Assembly: GCF_001592365.1 (NCBI RefSeq)
Contig: NZ_BCWU01000001.1
Span: forward strand, 310,001 to 374,000
From: Gordonia hydrophobica NBRC 16057
GTDB lineage: Bacteria; Actinomycetota; Actinomycetes; Mycobacteriales; Mycobacteriaceae
Length of the DNA: 64,000 nt
Direction: 5' to 3'
The position numbers were made by a program, and so were the translations under genes. Positions 25,597 to 34,649 of this stretch are shown here, one piece after another; within the stretch, counting starts at the first letter, position 1, and every line of letters starts with the position of its first letter. The notes under the pieces were generated by a model that was not told the DNA's origin, ran no database searches, and saw only the letters and a program-made list of their open reading frames with translations.

Positions 25597-26958
25597 TCAG
25601 ACCAGGGCGGGCGCCGACAGCTTCAGCGACTCCAGAGCGTCGCCGACGAGTCCGGCACCGAGGGTGTTGCCGCCCTGGGGATCGATCAGCAGGAAGCTGC
25701 CCGAGTCGCGGTCGACGGAGTAGTCGTCGGCCGCGATCGGCTCGGCGGTCTGCAGCGAGACTCGACCGATCTGGTTGAGCTCCAACGATTCCGGGGTGTC
25801 GACCAGACTGAGCTCCTGCTCGTCGAACAGTGCGTCGAGCGCACCGACGATCGCCTGGGTGGTCTTGGCGCCGTGCTTGAGCAGCAGGCGCGCACCCGGG
25901 CGCAGCGGCTTCTCCGCCAGCCAGCACACCGTGGTGGTGAACTGCTGCGCGGGTTCGGGCGCATCGCTCGCCGAGGCGATCAGGTCGCCGCGCGAGATGT
26001 CGATGTCGTCGGTCAGCAGCAGCGTGACACTGCGGCCCGCGTGTGCGGTCTCGAGTTCGCCGTCCGGGGTGTCGATCTTGGCGATGGTGGTGCGCTGACC
26101 CGACGGCTGCACGACCACCTCGTCGCCGACCGACACGGTGCCCGCCGACACCAGACCGGCGTAGCCGCGGTAGTCCGGGTACTCGGCGGTGCGCGGCCGG
26201 ATCACGTACTGCACCGGGAAGCGCAGGCCGACGTCGCCGCGGTCGAGCTGGTTCGGCACCGTCTCGAGGTGCTCGATGAGGGTCGGACCGTCGTAGTACG
26301 GGGTGTTCTCGGAGCGGATGGCGACGTTGTCGCCGTGCAGCGCCGAAACGGGGATCTCCTGCACCTGATCGGGGGCGTAGCCGAGCGCGGCGGTGATCTC
26401 GTTGAACTCCCTGGACACGGTCGCGAACACCTCGGCCGGGTTGTCGACGAGGTCGATCTTGTTCACGGCCAACACCAGGCGCGGGACGCCGAGCAAGGCC
26501 ATCACGGCGGCGTGGCGACGGGTCTGGGCGACGACGCCGTTGCGGGCGTCGACCAGCAGGATCACCAGCTGCGCGGTCGACGCGCCCGACACCGTGTTGC
26601 GGGTGTACTGGACGTGACCGGGGGTGTCGGCGAGGACGAACGACCGAGCAGGCGTCGCGAAGTACCGGTACGCGACGTCGATGGTGATGCCCTGCTCCCG
26701 CTCGGCGCGCAGGCCGTCGACCAGCAGCGAGAGGTCCGGGGTGTCCATGCCGCGGTCGACGGACGCCTTGGTGACGGCGTCGATCTGATCGGCGAGCACC
26801 GACTTGGTGTCGTAGAGGAGGCGGCCGACGAGCGTCGACTTGCCGTCGTCCACCGAACCAGCGGTCGCGATGCGCAGCAGATCTGCTGAACTGCGGACCG
26901 GTCCGCTCGCTTCGCTCCCGGCGCCGAAATCGCGCTCGGTGAGGTTGGGGTTGCTCAT
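25597..26958 (-). CDS. cysN: Sulfate adenylyltransferase large subunit (GTPase)
   Basis: GTP-hydrolysing subunit of ATP sulfurylase, 453 aa, which with CysD makes adenylyl-sulfate. Elongation-factor-like: GSVDDGKSTL at 34-43, EREQGITIDVAYRYF, ADTPGHVQY, NKIDLVD, then two beta-barrel domains. There is no C-terminal APS-kinase (CysC) domain, unlike the fused CysNC of M. tuberculosis. This fits direct reduction of APS by the CysH next to it. Start ATG shares one base with the cysD stop (TGATG). Confidence 0.95.
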   Translation of the reverse strand: MSNPNLTERDFGAGSEASGPVRSSADLLRIATAGSVDDGKSTLVGRLLYDTKSVLADQIDAVTKASVDRGMDTPDLSLLVDGLRAEREQGITIDVAYRYFATPARSFVLADTPGHVQYTRNTVSGASTAQLVILLVDARNGVVAQTRRHAAVMALLGVPRLVLAVNKIDLVDNPAEVFATVSREFNEITAALGYAPDQVQEIPVSALHGDNVAIRSENTPYYDGPTLIEHLETVPNQLDRGDVGLRFPVQYVIRPRTAEYPDYRGYAGLVSAGTVSVGDEVVVQPSGQRTTIAKIDTPDGELETAHAGRSVTLLLTDDIDISRGDLIASASDAPEPAQQFTTTVCWLAEKPLRPGARLLLKHGAKTTQAIVGALDALFDEQELSLVDTPESLELNQIGRVSLQTAEPIAADDYSVDRDSGSFLLIDPQGGNTLGAGLVGDALESLKLSAPALV

Positions 26959-27893
26959 CAGAAATATCCTTCGCGCTTGCGGTCTTCCATGGCTGCCTCG
27001 GAGACACGGTCGTCGCCGCGGGTGGCGCCGCGCTCGGTCAGACGCGAGGCCGCGACCTCGGCCAGCACGGCTTCGTTGTCGGTGGCGTCGGACAGCACGG
27101 CGCCGGTGGTGGAACCGTCGCCGACGGTGCGGTAACGGACCATCCGGGTCTCGACGGTCTCGCCCTCGCGGGGACCGCCCCACGGACCGGACGTCATCCA
27201 CATGCCGTCCCGCTCGTACACCTCACGCTCGTGCGCGTAGTACAGGGGAGCGAGCAGCACCTGTTCGCGGGCGATGTAGCGCCACACGTCGAGCTCGGTC
27301 CAGTTGCTCAGCGGGAACACGCGCACGTGCTCGCCCGGTGCGTGACGGCCGTTGTACAGGTTCCACAGCTCGGGGCGCTGACGCTTCGGATCCCACTGGC
27401 CGAACGCGTTGCGCAGCGAGAAGATGCGCTCCTTGGCGCGGGCGCGCTCCTCGTCGCGGCGGGCGCCGCCGAAGACCGCGTCGAACCGGTTCTCGCTGAT
27501 GCCGTCGAGCAGCGGAATGGTCTGCAGCGGGTTGCGGATCCCGTCCGGACGCTCGGTGAGGCGACCGTCGGCGAGGTACTCCTCGACGCTCGCGACGTGC
27601 AGGCGCAGGCCGTGGCGTTCGACGATCTCGTCGCGGAACTTGATGATCTCCGGCAGGTTGTGGCCGGTGTCCACGTGCATCAGCGTGAACGGCAGCGGTG
27701 CGGGCCAGAAGGCCTTGAGCGCCAGGTGGAGCAGCAGCGTGGAGTCCTTGCCGCCGGAGAACAGGATCACCGGTCGCTCGAACTCGCCCGCGACCTCGCG
27801 GAAGATGTGGATGGCCTCCGACTCGAGAGCGTCGAGGGTGGTGAAACCCGTGGCGTTCGAGGTCTGGATCTGTGTCGATTCAGTGATGGTCAT
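26958..27893 (-). CDS. cysD: Sulfate adenylyltransferase small subunit
   Basis: ATP-pyrophosphatase-type catalytic subunit of ATP sulfurylase, 311 aa. The PP-loop SGGKDST is at 46-52. HVDTGHNLPE, FGGARRDEERARAKERIFS and the C-terminal REGYF are family hallmarks. ATG 27893 overlaps the cysH stop by four bases (ATGA). Works as a complex with CysN. Confidence 0.96.
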   Translation of the reverse strand: MTITESTQIQTSNATGFTTLDALESEAIHIFREVAGEFERPVILFSGGKDSTLLLHLALKAFWPAPLPFTLMHVDTGHNLPEIIKFRDEIVERHGLRLHVASVEEYLADGRLTERPDGIRNPLQTIPLLDGISENRFDAVFGGARRDEERARAKERIFSLRNAFGQWDPKRQRPELWNLYNGRHAPGEHVRVFPLSNWTELDVWRYIAREQVLLAPLYYAHEREVYERDGMWMTSGPWGGPREGETVETRMVRYRTVGDGSTTGAVLSDATDNEAVLAEVAASRLTERGATRGDDRVSEAAMEDRKREGYF

Positions 27894-28618
27894 GACGCGT
27901 GCAACCCGCATTCTGTCTTGGCGCTGCCGGCCCAACGGCCGCTGCGCGGATCGGCTCCGGCGGCTGGTTTGACGGTGCAGGGTGCGCACCCGATCGAGGG
28001 GTAGCCCTCGTCGACCAGCGGATTCACCAGGACGCCGTGAGTGTCGATGTAGTCCTGGAACTGCTCGTCGCTCCAGGCGGCGAGCGGATTGATCTTGACG
28101 ATGCCGAACGCATCGTCGAACGAGATCAGCGGAGCGTTGGCGCGCGTCGGCGCCTCGACACGGCGGATCCCCGTGACCCATGCGCGGTACGGCTTCAGCG
28201 CGCCGCGCAGCGGAACCACCTTGCGGAGTCGGCAGCACTCTCCCGGCTCCCGGCTGAACAGATCCTTGCCGAGGAGCTGATCCTGCTCTTCGACGGTGTG
28301 CTCGGGCGTGATGTTCAGCAGCTCGAGGTCGTAGACCTGGGTGACGGCGTCGCGGGTGCCGAGGGTCTCGGCGAAGTGGTAGCCGGTGTCCAGGAACAGT
28401 GCCTTCAGCTTGCCGCCGACGGCGTCCTTGTTCTCGATGGCCTTGTCGGCGACGTCGATCAGGACGGCGTCCTGCATGTTCGCGGCGATCACGAAGTCGG
28501 GGCCGAACGTCGCGGCCGTCCAGCGGAGCAACTGCTCCGCCGTGGCGTCCGGACCGAGTTCGGCGGCGCCCGCCTCGGCGATGGCGCGCAAGTCCTCTGT
28601 CGTTTCGATGACGGTCAT
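27890..28618 (-). CDS. cysH: Assimilatory adenylyl-sulfate (APS) reductase
   Basis: Reduces APS to sulfite with thioredoxin, 242 aa. The four iron-sulfur cysteines that separate APS reductases from PAPS reductases are present: Cys128-Cys129 (GECCRLRK), Cys211 and Cys214 (GCAPC). The catalytic Cys237 is in ECGLH. This matches the absence of a CysC kinase domain nearby. ATG 28618 lies nine bases after the sirA stop. Confidence 0.95.
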   Translation of the reverse strand: MTVIETTEDLRAIAEAGAAELGPDATAEQLLRWTAATFGPDFVIAANMQDAVLIDVADKAIENKDAVGGKLKALFLDTGYHFAETLGTRDAVTQVYDLELLNITPEHTVEEQDQLLGKDLFSREPGECCRLRKVVPLRGALKPYRAWVTGIRRVEAPTRANAPLISFDDAFGIVKINPLAAWSDEQFQDYIDTHGVLVNPLVDEGYPSIGCAPCTVKPAAGADPRSGRWAGSAKTECGLHAS

Positions 28619-28627
28619 GTCACTTCC

Positions 28628-30355
28628 TCACTGCAGGTCCGTGTCGTCGGCGCGGACCACCCACTGGGCAAAGCGCTCGTTCTCCTCGCGCTGTGCGATG
28701 TAGTTGCGGACGACGCGCTCGATGTAATCGCCGAGATCGGCCGAGAGCACCTTGTGCTGACGGACCTTGCGGCCGAAGCCGAGGTCGGCGCCCAGGCTGC
28801 CGCCCAGGTGGACCTGGAAGCCCTCGGCCTTGGTGCCGTCCGGTTGCTCGATGAGCTGGCCCTTGAACCCGATGTCCGCGGTCTGGATGCGCGCGCATGA
28901 GTTGGGGCAGCCGTTGAGGTGGACGGTGACCGGGACGTCGAGCTGCGAGTTCAGGTCGGCCATCCGCTCCTCCAGCTCGGGGAGCAGGGCGATGGCGCGG
29001 CGACGCGTCTCGACGAACGCCAGCTTGCAGTACTCCAGGCCGGTGCAGGTCATGATGCCGCGACGCCACGGCGTCGGGTTGGTCGGCAGGCCGATCTCCT
29101 CGAGCTCGGCGACCAGCTGGTCGACCTTGTCCTCCTCGACGTTGAGGACGATCAGCTTCTGGTACGGCGTGGTGCGGACCTCGGTGGCGCCCGCGCGCTC
29201 GACGGCGTCGGCGAGCTGCAGCAGCATGGTGCCCGACACGCGACCGGAGACCGGGGCGGCGCCGACGGCGAACTTGCCGTTCTTCAGCTTCTGGATGCCG
29301 ACGTGGTCGCGGACCTTGGTGACCGGCTCCGGCGCCGGGCCGTCGAGCAGCTTGCGGCCCAGGTACTCGGTCTCCAGGATCTCGCGGATCTTCTCCGGGC
29401 CGAGGTCCTTGACCAGGAACTTAAAGCGGTTCTTGCTGCGCAGACGACGGTAGCCGTAGTCGCGGAACAGGCAGGTCACGGCCTCCCAGACATCGGGGAC
29501 GTCCTCGAGGGGAACCCAGGCGCCCAGGCGCACCGAGAAGTGCGGGACGGTGGAGAGGCCGCCGCCGACCCAGAGGTCCAGGCCGGGGCCGTGCTCGGGG
29601 TGGTTGACGCCGACGAACGCGATGTCGTTGATCTCGTGGGGGAGGTCCTGCAGACCGGAGACCGACGTCTTGTACTTGCGCGGCAGGTTCGCGTACTCGG
29701 GCTTGCCGATGTAACGGCGGACGATCTCGTCGAGCGCCGAACTGGCATCCAGCACCTCGTCGACGGCGAGTCCGGCCAGCGGCGAACCGAGCATGCCGCG
29801 CGGGCAGTCGCCGCACGCGGAGGTGGTCTGCATGCCCACCTCGCCGAGACGGCGCCAGATCTCCGGCACGTTCTCGATCTCGATCCAGTGGTACTGGAAG
29901 TTCTGGCGGTTGGTGATGTCGAGGGTGTCGCGGGCGAAGTCGCGCGAGATGCCGCCGATGGTGCGCAGCCGGTCCAGATCCAGGATCTGACCGTCGGCGC
30001 GCACGCGCATCATGAAGTACGGCGACTCCAGCAGGTCGCCGTTCTCGTCACCGGTGAAGGTGCCGTCGTAGCCTTCGGCGCGCTGCGTGTACAGGCCCAT
30101 CCAGCGGAAGCGGCCGCGGAGGTCGTTCTTGTCGATCGCGTCGTGCCCGAGTTCGGCGTACAGATCGGTGATCCGTCCTCGGACGTTGAGCGGGTGGTCG
30201 TCCTTCTTCCACTGCTCGACCGGGTTCTGCGGCTCGCGGTAGCCGAGTGCCCACTGCGCCTCGGTCTTGCGCTTGGTGGGGCGCGAGCGCTTGCGCGGTG
30301 CGGCCGGTGCGTCGGAAGCCGGCGCGGTGGTCGTCTGGGGCGGGGTGAGCGTCAT
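28628..30355 (-). CDS. sirA: Ferredoxin-dependent assimilatory sulfite reductase
   Basis: Siroheme/4Fe-4S enzyme that reduces sulfite to sulfide, 575 aa. The C-x5-C of TCTGLEYC (about 434-440) and C-x3-C of GCPNSC (about 480-484) bind the cluster and siroheme. Two ferredoxin-like half-domains (FMMRVRADGQ and NGKFAVGAAPVSGRVSG) precede siroheme-binding parts. The basic N-terminal 35 residues are low in complexity. ATG 30355 has AGGAG upstream. Sulfite rather than nitrite is inferred from the cys operon. First structural gene, downstream of the leader peptide. Confidence 0.93.
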   Translation of the reverse strand: MTLTPPQTTTAPASDAPAAPRKRSRPTKRKTEAQWALGYREPQNPVEQWKKDDHPLNVRGRITDLYAELGHDAIDKNDLRGRFRWMGLYTQRAEGYDGTFTGDENGDLLESPYFMMRVRADGQILDLDRLRTIGGISRDFARDTLDITNRQNFQYHWIEIENVPEIWRRLGEVGMQTTSACGDCPRGMLGSPLAGLAVDEVLDASSALDEIVRRYIGKPEYANLPRKYKTSVSGLQDLPHEINDIAFVGVNHPEHGPGLDLWVGGGLSTVPHFSVRLGAWVPLEDVPDVWEAVTCLFRDYGYRRLRSKNRFKFLVKDLGPEKIREILETEYLGRKLLDGPAPEPVTKVRDHVGIQKLKNGKFAVGAAPVSGRVSGTMLLQLADAVERAGATEVRTTPYQKLIVLNVEEDKVDQLVAELEEIGLPTNPTPWRRGIMTCTGLEYCKLAFVETRRRAIALLPELEERMADLNSQLDVPVTVHLNGCPNSCARIQTADIGFKGQLIEQPDGTKAEGFQVHLGGSLGADLGFGRKVRQHKVLSADLGDYIERVVRNYIAQREENERFAQWVVRADDTDLQ

Positions 30356-30497
30356 CAAAACTCCTGAGTGCGCCGCCCACACAGGGCAGCACAAAGTTGG
30401 GCTGAAACCAGGTGTGACGAGAGTCGGCGTCCTCGGTGGATCCGCGGGCTGGGCGGGCAGGAGAGTGGACTATGCGGGCAGGGCCCGCGCGGCCGAT

Positions 30498-30517
30498 CTG
30501 TCGGTCAGTGCCGACAG
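30498..30517 (-). promoter_or_regulatory. Hairpin overlapping the end of the leader peptide (attenuator candidate)
   Basis: CTGTCGG (30498-30504) and CCGACAG (30511-30517) form a perfect 7-base stem with a 6-base loop. The stem covers the second Cys codon (TGT) of the leader peptide and the loop contains its stop codon. A ribosome stalled at the Cys codons would prevent this stem from forming, as in classical attenuation. Confidence 0.55.
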
Positions 30518-30585
30518 AATGCGCTGCAGACGCGCTTGAGATCGATGTGTCGCCGCTGGGCGAGCCACACTCCTGAGGAAGTCAC
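30505..30585 (-). CDS. Putative cysteine-responsive leader peptide upstream of sirA
   Basis: A 26-residue peptide reading from GTG 30585 to TGA at 30505. Its C-terminal half is RRHIDLKRVCSAFCRH. I recognise the R-R-H-I-D-L-x-R-V-x-S-A-x-C-R pattern from short actinobacterial leader peptides found upstream of sulfur and cysteine genes. Two Cys codons stand close to the stop and overlap a hairpin. No Shine-Dalgarno is evident; a CATAGT box ends five bases upstream, so a leaderless start is plausible although the spacing is short. Likely role: translation of the peptide senses cysteine supply and controls read-through into sirA-cysH-cysD-cysN-che. Confidence 0.75.
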   Translation of the reverse strand: MTSSGVWLAQRRHIDLKRVCSAFCRH

Positions 30586-30589
30586 GACA

Positions 30590-30595
30590 ACTATG
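30590..30595 (-). promoter_or_regulatory. Possible -10 box of the sir-cys operon
   Basis: CATAGT on the minus strand, ending five bases before the leader-peptide GTG. No clear -35 box at the usual distance. The closeness to the GTG would suit a leaderless leader peptide. Confidence 0.35.
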
Positions 30596-30687
30596 GTGCC
30601 ACGCGGATCGCATGCCCGTCTACTTGCGGTTATTTTTCCTCACGCTGAGATTAATACTCTTGACAGGCCGTGAGTCATCATGGATGA

Positions 30688-31914
30688 GTGATAGAACGAC
30701 GCGCCCCGCACGAGCTCTCCGACGAGGCTCGGGCGGCTCTGCGCGACGCCGATCCGGCGCGAGGGCTCAGCCTGTACCTCCACGTCCCCTTCTGTGCAAC
30801 ACGCTGCGGGTACTGCGATTTCAACACCTACACCGCCGGCGAACTCGGCAGTTCGTCGTCGCCGCAGAGCTGGCTGGAAGGGGTCCGCGCCGAGCTCGAT
30901 CAGGCGGCGGCATTCCTAGGTTCCGGACGTCCGGTCTCGACGATCTTCGTCGGCGGCGGCACCCCGTCGTTGCTCGGCGGGGACGGTCTGGCAGAGCTGT
31001 TGAGTGCTGTACATCACTCGTTCGACCTCGCTCCCGGCGCCGAAGTGACGACCGAATCGAACCCGGAGTCCACCTCGCCGGAATTCTTCCACACCTTGCG
31101 GGAGGCGGGATTCACCCGCGTCTCGCTCGGCATGCAGTCGGCCGCGACCCACGTGCTGCGCGTCCTGGAACGCACGCACACTCCCGGTCGTGCGCTCGAC
31201 GCCGCGCGCGAGGCCGCCGCCGCCGGTTTCGAGCATCTCAACCTCGATCTGATCTACGGCACCCCGTCCGAGCGCGACGACGACCTCGACGCCTCACTCG
31301 ACGCAGTCCTCTCCGTGCCCGTCGATCACGTCTCGGCGTACGCGCTGATCGTCGAAGACGGCACCCGGTTCGCCCGCAAGGTGCGCCGGGGCGAGGTCCC
31401 GATGCCCGACGACGACGTGCTCGCCGCGCGCTACGAGATGATCGACGCGCGGCTCGCCGCCGCGGGAATGACCTGGTACGAGGTGTCGAACTGGGCTCGC
31501 GCGGGCCAGGACGGACTGCCGGTCCCGGACTCGGTCTGTCGGCACAACGAGGCGTACTGGCGCAGCGACGACTGGTGGGGCGTCGGCCCCGGCGCGCACT
31601 CGCATGTGGGCGGTGTCCGCTGGTGGAACCAGAAGCATCCGGCCACCTACTCGGCGTCGCTGGCGGCCGGCGCGCTGCCGATCGACGGATCCGAGGTGCT
31701 CACCGACGAGGACCGACACACCGAGGCGGTGATGCTCCGCCTCCGCATGCGCGACGGCCTGTCCGCCGACGAGTTGGACGAGGGCGAACGCGACCGTGCC
31801 GACGGCGCCGTCGCCCGGGGCCTGCTGACTGCGGACGGGCAGCGCTACGTGCTGACCGACGCCGGCCGGCTGCTGGCGGACGGGATCACGCGGGACATCC
31901 TGGTCGCCGACTGA
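30688..31914 (+). CDS. hemW: Radical SAM heme chaperone HemW (HemN-like)
   Basis: 408-residue radical SAM protein. The cluster motif CATRCGYC (Cys36, 40, 43) and the following Phe-Asn fit HemW, a heme-binding chaperone often mislabelled as coproporphyrinogen III oxidase. FVGGGTPSLL and RVSLGMQS are further conserved stretches, and a C-terminal HemN domain follows. GTG 30688 is the start. It occupies the place of Rv2388c. Confidence 0.9.
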   Translation: MIERRAPHELSDEARAALRDADPARGLSLYLHVPFCATRCGYCDFNTYTAGELGSSSSPQSWLEGVRAELDQAAAFLGSGRPVSTIFVGGGTPSLLGGDGLAELLSAVHHSFDLAPGAEVTTESNPESTSPEFFHTLREAGFTRVSLGMQSAATHVLRVLERTHTPGRALDAAREAAAAGFEHLNLDLIYGTPSERDDDLDASLDAVLSVPVDHVSAYALIVEDGTRFARKVRRGEVPMPDDDVLAARYEMIDARLAAAGMTWYEVSNWARAGQDGLPVPDSVCRHNEAYWRSDDWWGVGPGAHSHVGGVRWWNQKHPATYSASLAAGALPIDGSEVLTDEDRHTEAVMLRLRMRDGLSADELDEGERDRADGAVARGLLTADGQRYVLTDAGRLLADGITRDILVAD

Positions 31915-31927
31915 GCGGCGACACGCG

Positions 31928-32350
31928 TCAGTCCAGCCGGTGGGCGCCGCCGCGGCGGCGGGTGGGATGCACTGCGCGACCCATGCGGATCGGGGCGGTC
32001 GTCTCGACGGCGGACTCACCGAATCCGGGCGTCGGAGCGGAGCCCGCGGCCAGTCGTTCGTCCAGATCGAGCAGCCGCGCGTGGATGATGGTGCGGTTCC
32101 GGAGCGCCGAGCGGACGGCGCGATGCAGTCCGTCTTCCAGATACAGGTCGCCGTCGAACTGGACCACATGGGCGAAGAGATCACCGTAGAACGTCGAGTC
32201 CTCCGACAGCAGCTTGTCCAAGGCGAGCACCGTCGTCACGGTGATCAGCTGGTCGAGGCGGAATTGACGGGGCGGGATCTGTGCCCATTCGCGCGGCGTG
32301 AGACCGTGCTCGACGTACGGTTTGCCATCGCGCACGCCCTTGAAGATCAT
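31928..32350 (-). CDS. Conserved actinobacterial protein of unknown function
   Basis: 140-residue protein, divergent from hrcA. A conserved-looking core (FRLDQLITVTTVLALDKLL, then FDGDLYLEDGLHRAVRSAL) ends in a strand-like RTIIHARLLDL. The DGxHR segment recalls the ParB/Srx nuclease fold, but this is only a resemblance. The C-terminal 35 residues look disordered. M. tuberculosis has a conserved hypothetical gene (Rv2375) in the same place beside hrcA. ATG 32350. No function is assigned. Confidence 0.7.
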   Translation of the reverse strand: MIFKGVRDGKPYVEHGLTPREWAQIPPRQFRLDQLITVTTVLALDKLLSEDSTFYGDLFAHVVQFDGDLYLEDGLHRAVRSALRNRTIIHARLLDLDERLAAGSAPTPGFGESAVETTAPIRMGRAVHPTRRRGGAHRLD

Positions 32351-32428
32351 CGCCGTCCTGGTCTTTCCATCAGTTTCGTAGAATGGTCGTATCCACTGTA
32401 GGCAATGTCAGTGATCGGAGGTGTCGAG

Positions 32429-33466
32429 TTGTCGTCGTCGACAGATGACAGGCGTTTCGAGATCCTGCGTGCCATCGTCACCGATTACGTCGATACGCAG
32501 GAACCGATCGGGTCCAAAGCCCTCGTCGACCGCCACCAGCTGGGCGTTTCCAGTGCGACGGTCCGCAACGACATGGCGGTGCTCGAAGCTGAGGGCTACA
32601 TCGCGCAGCCGCACACCAGCTCCGGTCGCGTCCCGACCGACAAGGGCTATCGGATGTTCGTGGACCGGATCAGCGAGATCAAACCGCTGTCGGCGGCCGA
32701 ACGACGCGCCATCCTCTCAGTCCTCGACAGCAGCGTCGACCTGGACGACGTCCTCCGCCGCTCGGTGAAGCTGCTGGCCCAACTGACCCGGCAGGTCGCC
32801 GTCATCCAGTACCCGGTCCTGTCCACCGCGCGGGTGCGGCACCTCGAAGTGGTGTCGCTGACGCCGAGCAGGCTGCTTCTGGTCGTCATCACCGACACCG
32901 GCCGGGTGGAGCAGCGGATGGTGTCGCTGGCGAACGAACTCACCGACGACAACTTCACGCTGGTGCGCGACATGTTCTCGAAGGCGCTCGACGGGCAGCG
33001 ACTGGAGGACGCGTCGGCCGCCGTCGCCGAACTCGCGACCACCGCGCCGACTGAACTGCAGGAGGCAGTCGTCACCGTCGCCACCGTCCTCGTCGAGACG
33101 CTCGTCGAACGCGGCGAGGACCGGCTGGTGCTCGGCGGGACGTCGAATCTCGCGCGGTCGGCCGCCGACTTCTCCCAGTCGATGGGCGGCATGGACATTG
33201 TCCTGGAAGCTCTCGAAGAGCAGGTCGTGGTGCTGAAGCTGTTGGCCCACGCCCAACGGACGGGACAGGTGACCGTGCAGATCGGGGAGGAGACCAACAC
33301 CCAGGACCTCCGGAACACCTCGGTGGTCTCGACCGGGTACGGTGCTTCGGGGACTGTGTTCGGCAGTGTCGGGGTGGTCGGTCCCACGAGGATGGACTAT
33401 CCGGGAACAATCGCGTCGGTCGCGACGGTTGCCAAATATGTCGGCGAGATCCTCGCCGAACGTTAG
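32429..33466 (+). CDS. hrcA: Heat-inducible transcription repressor HrcA
   Basis: Winged-helix repressor of groE-type heat-shock genes, 345 aa. The N-terminal [20 protein letters not shown] and [14 protein letters not shown] helices read [21 protein letters not shown] is the wing, followed by GAF-like and dimerisation parts. TTG 32429 is preferred: GGAGG ends seven bases upstream and the protein then begins as in mycobacteria. ATG 32405 is in frame but has no ribosome site. No CIRCE element is visible upstream, so autoregulation is not shown. dnaJ2 follows. Confidence 0.93.
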   Translation: MSSSTDDRRFEILRAIVTDYVDTQEPIGSKALVDRHQLGVSSATVRNDMAVLEAEGYIAQPHTSSGRVPTDKGYRMFVDRISEIKPLSAAERRAILSVLDSSVDLDDVLRRSVKLLAQLTRQVAVIQYPVLSTARVRHLEVVSLTPSRLLLVVITDTGRVEQRMVSLANELTDDNFTLVRDMFSKALDGQRLEDASAAVAELATTAPTELQEAVVTVATVLVETLVERGEDRLVLGGTSNLARSAADFSQSMGGMDIVLEALEEQVVVLKLLAHAQRTGQVTVQIGEETNTQDLRNTSVVSTGYGASGTVFGSVGVVGPTRMDYPGTIASVATVAKYVGEILAER

Positions 33467-33500
33467 TTGACGAGAGTATCTGTGAAGGACTTAATTCACC

Positions 33501-34649
33501 GTGGCTAGTGACTACTACGGAACCCTGGGCGTGTCGCAGGGCGCGTCGGACCAGGAGATCAAGCGTGCGTACCGCAAGCTGGCGCGCGAGCTGCACCCCG
33601 ACGTCAACCCCGACGCCGAGGACCGGTTCAAAGAAGTCACGACCGCGTACGAGGTCCTGTCCGACCCGGAGAAGCGCCGCATCGTCGACGCCGGCGGCGA
33701 CCCGCTCGGCAGGCAGGGGGGATTCGGCGGCGATCCGTTCGGGTCCGGTGGTCTCGGCGACATCTTCCAGACGTTCTTCGGCGGAGGCGGCGGCGGATTC
33801 GCAGGCGGTCGTGGTCCGCGCGGCCGCGTCCGACCCGGCGAAGCCGCGCTGGTCGGCGTCAAGCTCGATCTCGAGGAGATCGCGGCGGGCGCCCGCAAGG
33901 AGATCACCGTCGACACCGCGATCCTCTGCGACACCTGCAAGGGTGGCGGCACCCGCAACGACTCCAAGCCCGTCACCTGCGCCACCTGTAAGGGCGCGGG
34001 CGAGATCCAGGCCGTGCAGCGCTCGTTCCTCGGCCAGGTGATGACCGTCCGCGAATGCCCCGAATGCCGCGGCGCCGGCGAGACCATCCCCGATCCCTGC
34101 CTCAAGTGCGCGGGCGACGGCCGCGTCCGCTCGCGGCGCACCATGACCGTCAAGATCCCCGCCGGCGTCCAGGACGGCATGCGCGTGCGCCTCGCCGGAC
34201 AGGGCGAAGTGGGCCCGGGCGGCGGTCCGGCGGGCGACCTGTACGTCGAGATCTCGGAAGCGGCCGACGACGTCTTCGTCCGCGACGGCGACGATCTGCA
34301 CTGCACCGTCCGCGTCCCGATGGTCGACGCCGCGCTCGGCACCGAGATCAGTGTCGACACCGTGCTCGGCGGCAGCGCGACCGTCGCGGTCGACGCGGGC
34401 ACGCAGCCCGGCACCGTCGTCCGCGTTCGCGGTCAGGGCCTGCCGCACCTCAACTCCGGAATCCGCGGCGACCTCCACGCGCACCTCGAAGTGGTGGTGC
34501 CGCGCAAGGTCGACAGCCACCAGTCCGACCTGCTGCGCACTCTCCGCGAGGCGATCGGCGAAGAGGTGGAGCTGGTGACGGCGAAGTCGAAGTCCGCCGA
34601 GAACGGCGGACTGTTCTCCAAACTGCGCAACGCCTTCGCCGGCCGATGA
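33501..34649 (+). CDS. dnaJ: Chaperone DnaJ (DnaJ2)
   Basis: Hsp40 co-chaperone of DnaK, 382 aa. J-domain with HPD at 32-34, Gly/Phe-rich part at about 70-110, four zinc repeats ([32 protein letters not shown]), then the substrate-binding domains. The start codon is GTG, with GAAGGA upstream. Its location after hrcA marks it as the second, heat-shock-linked DnaJ of actinobacteria. The stop overlaps rsmE (ATGA). Confidence 0.95.
   Translation: MASDYYGTLGVSQGASDQEIKRAYRKLARELHPDVNPDAEDRFKEVTTAYEVLSDPEKRRIVDAGGDPLGRQGGFGGDPFGSGGLGDIFQTFFGGGGGGFAGGRGPRGRVRPGEAALVGVKLDLEEIAAGARKEITVDTAILCDTCKGGGTRNDSKPVTCATCKGAGEIQAVQRSFLGQVMTVRECPECRGAGETIPDPCLKCAGDGRVRSRRTMTVKIPAGVQDGMRVRLAGQGEVGPGGGPAGDLYVEISEAADDVFVRDGDDLHCTVRVPMVDAALGTEISVDTVLGGSATVAVDAGTQPGTVVRVRGQGLPHLNSGIRGDLHAHLEVVVPRKVDSHQSDLLRTLREAIGEEVELVTAKSKSAENGGLFSKLRNAFAGR

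Larger units (their letters stand above)
30356..30687. other. Regulatory gap between sirA and hemW
   Basis: About 330 bases between divergent genes. On the minus strand it holds the 26-codon leader peptide (30505-30585), an overlapping hairpin (30498-30517) and a CATAGT box (30590-30595). Between the hairpin and sirA about 140 bases of leader remain with no clear gene. On the plus strand TTGACA (30660-30665) lies before hemW but no good -10 follows. Confidence 0.6.

Noticed and set aside
30356-30394. Extended sirA start with two adjacent Cys codons at about 30386-30391
   Set aside because: A TTG at 30394 would give a Cys-Cys start, but ATG 30355 has a strong AGGAG site, and the RRHIDL-type peptide further upstream is the better leader candidate.
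32351-32428. CIRCE element for HrcA
   Set aside because: Looked for TTAGCACTC-N9-GAGTGCTAA; nothing close to it is in the gap.
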